64,000 nucleotides of DNA, from positions 412,410,749 through 412,474,748 of the forward strand of contig OZ024741.1 in the NCBI GenBank assembly GCA_964016885.1, given 5' to 3'. The position numbers and the translations under genes were made by a program. The notes below the pieces were generated by a model. That model did no database searches. It was given only the letters and a program-made list of their open reading frames with translations, and was not told the origin of the DNA. This document shows, in pieces, positions 63,873-64,000 of the stretch. Positions within the stretch are counted from its first letter, which is position 1, and every line of letters begins with the position of its first letter. Source of the DNA: Eledone cirrhosa. Taxonomy: Eukaryota; Mollusca; Cephalopoda; Octopoda; Eledonidae.

Positions 63873-64000
63873 AACTATCTAATATATCGATATATTATAT
63901 AATATACCTATTTATATTTATTTATTTATGTATGTATGTTTATATATATATATATTTGTGTACAATCTTTTTCACTTTTTATTGGTTTCAGTATATCATT
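63873..64000. other. Kv upstream flank
   Basis: Very AT-rich with (TA)n and TATG stretches. No promoter motif that I can support. Confidence 0.4.

Overview
The window is animal genomic DNA, most likely from a coleoid cephalopod (octopus is plausible). It is AT-rich and saturated with microsatellites. It carries tRNA-derived SINEs ending in a Ceph-SINE-like block and an (ATT)n tail, many LINE remnants, and one animal voltage-gated K+ channel gene split into two coding exons. Species and family names were not checked against any database. The only clear host gene is a Kv channel on the minus strand. The exon at 63803-63237 encodes the cytoplasmic T1 tetramerisation domain. The exon at 10600-9386 encodes S1-S6, the pore and the C-terminus. 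Both junctions are in phase 0 with good GT/AG sites, so the two exons join into about 593 residues and are separated by a 52,636-bp intron. The T1 zinc motif HX5CX20CC and the PIGxWWAxxTMTTxGYGDMYP pore point to the Shaw/Kv3 branch. The S6 PxP hinge is altered to TVP. Layout: 0-9.4 kb lies 3' of the gene and holds two Dong/R2-like (restriction-like-endonuclease, RLE) LINEs, pieces of another RLE LINE, and two foldback elements. 9.4-10.6 kb is the S1-S6 exon. 10.6-25 kb holds (TATG)n/(CATA)n tracts bounded by RLE LINEs and a 610-bp SINE-like unit, plus two Tx1/L1-like LINEs joined head to tail. 25-31.8 kb and 38-45 kb are two clusters of palindromic elements bounded by (TA)n. 31.9-37.5 kb has LINE fragments and a 2-kb (GGT/AGT) array. 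45-56 kb has Helentron-like ends, more SINE-like units, an RLE LINE and a LINE with C-terminal C2H2 fingers. 56-63.2 kb is a graveyard of decayed RLE and APE LINEs plus Ceph-SINEs. The main discovery candidate is a set of about 20 hammerhead-ribozyme-like motifs inside the (TA)n-bounded elements. Several have a consensus CUGANGA core, GAAA box, NUH cleavage site and complementary stems I and II, with a very short stem III. One family is a direct tandem repeat with a 469-bp period and one ribozyme per unit (retrozyme-like). Others occur as head-to-head inverted pairs making long palindromes. Type I hammerheads are established in Penelope-like elements and animal retrozymes. What looks unusual here is the density, the number of sequence-unrelated families, the inverted-dimer architecture, the constant (TA)n flanks, and the location inside a giant ion-channel intron, where several lie in the sense strand of the pre-mRNA.
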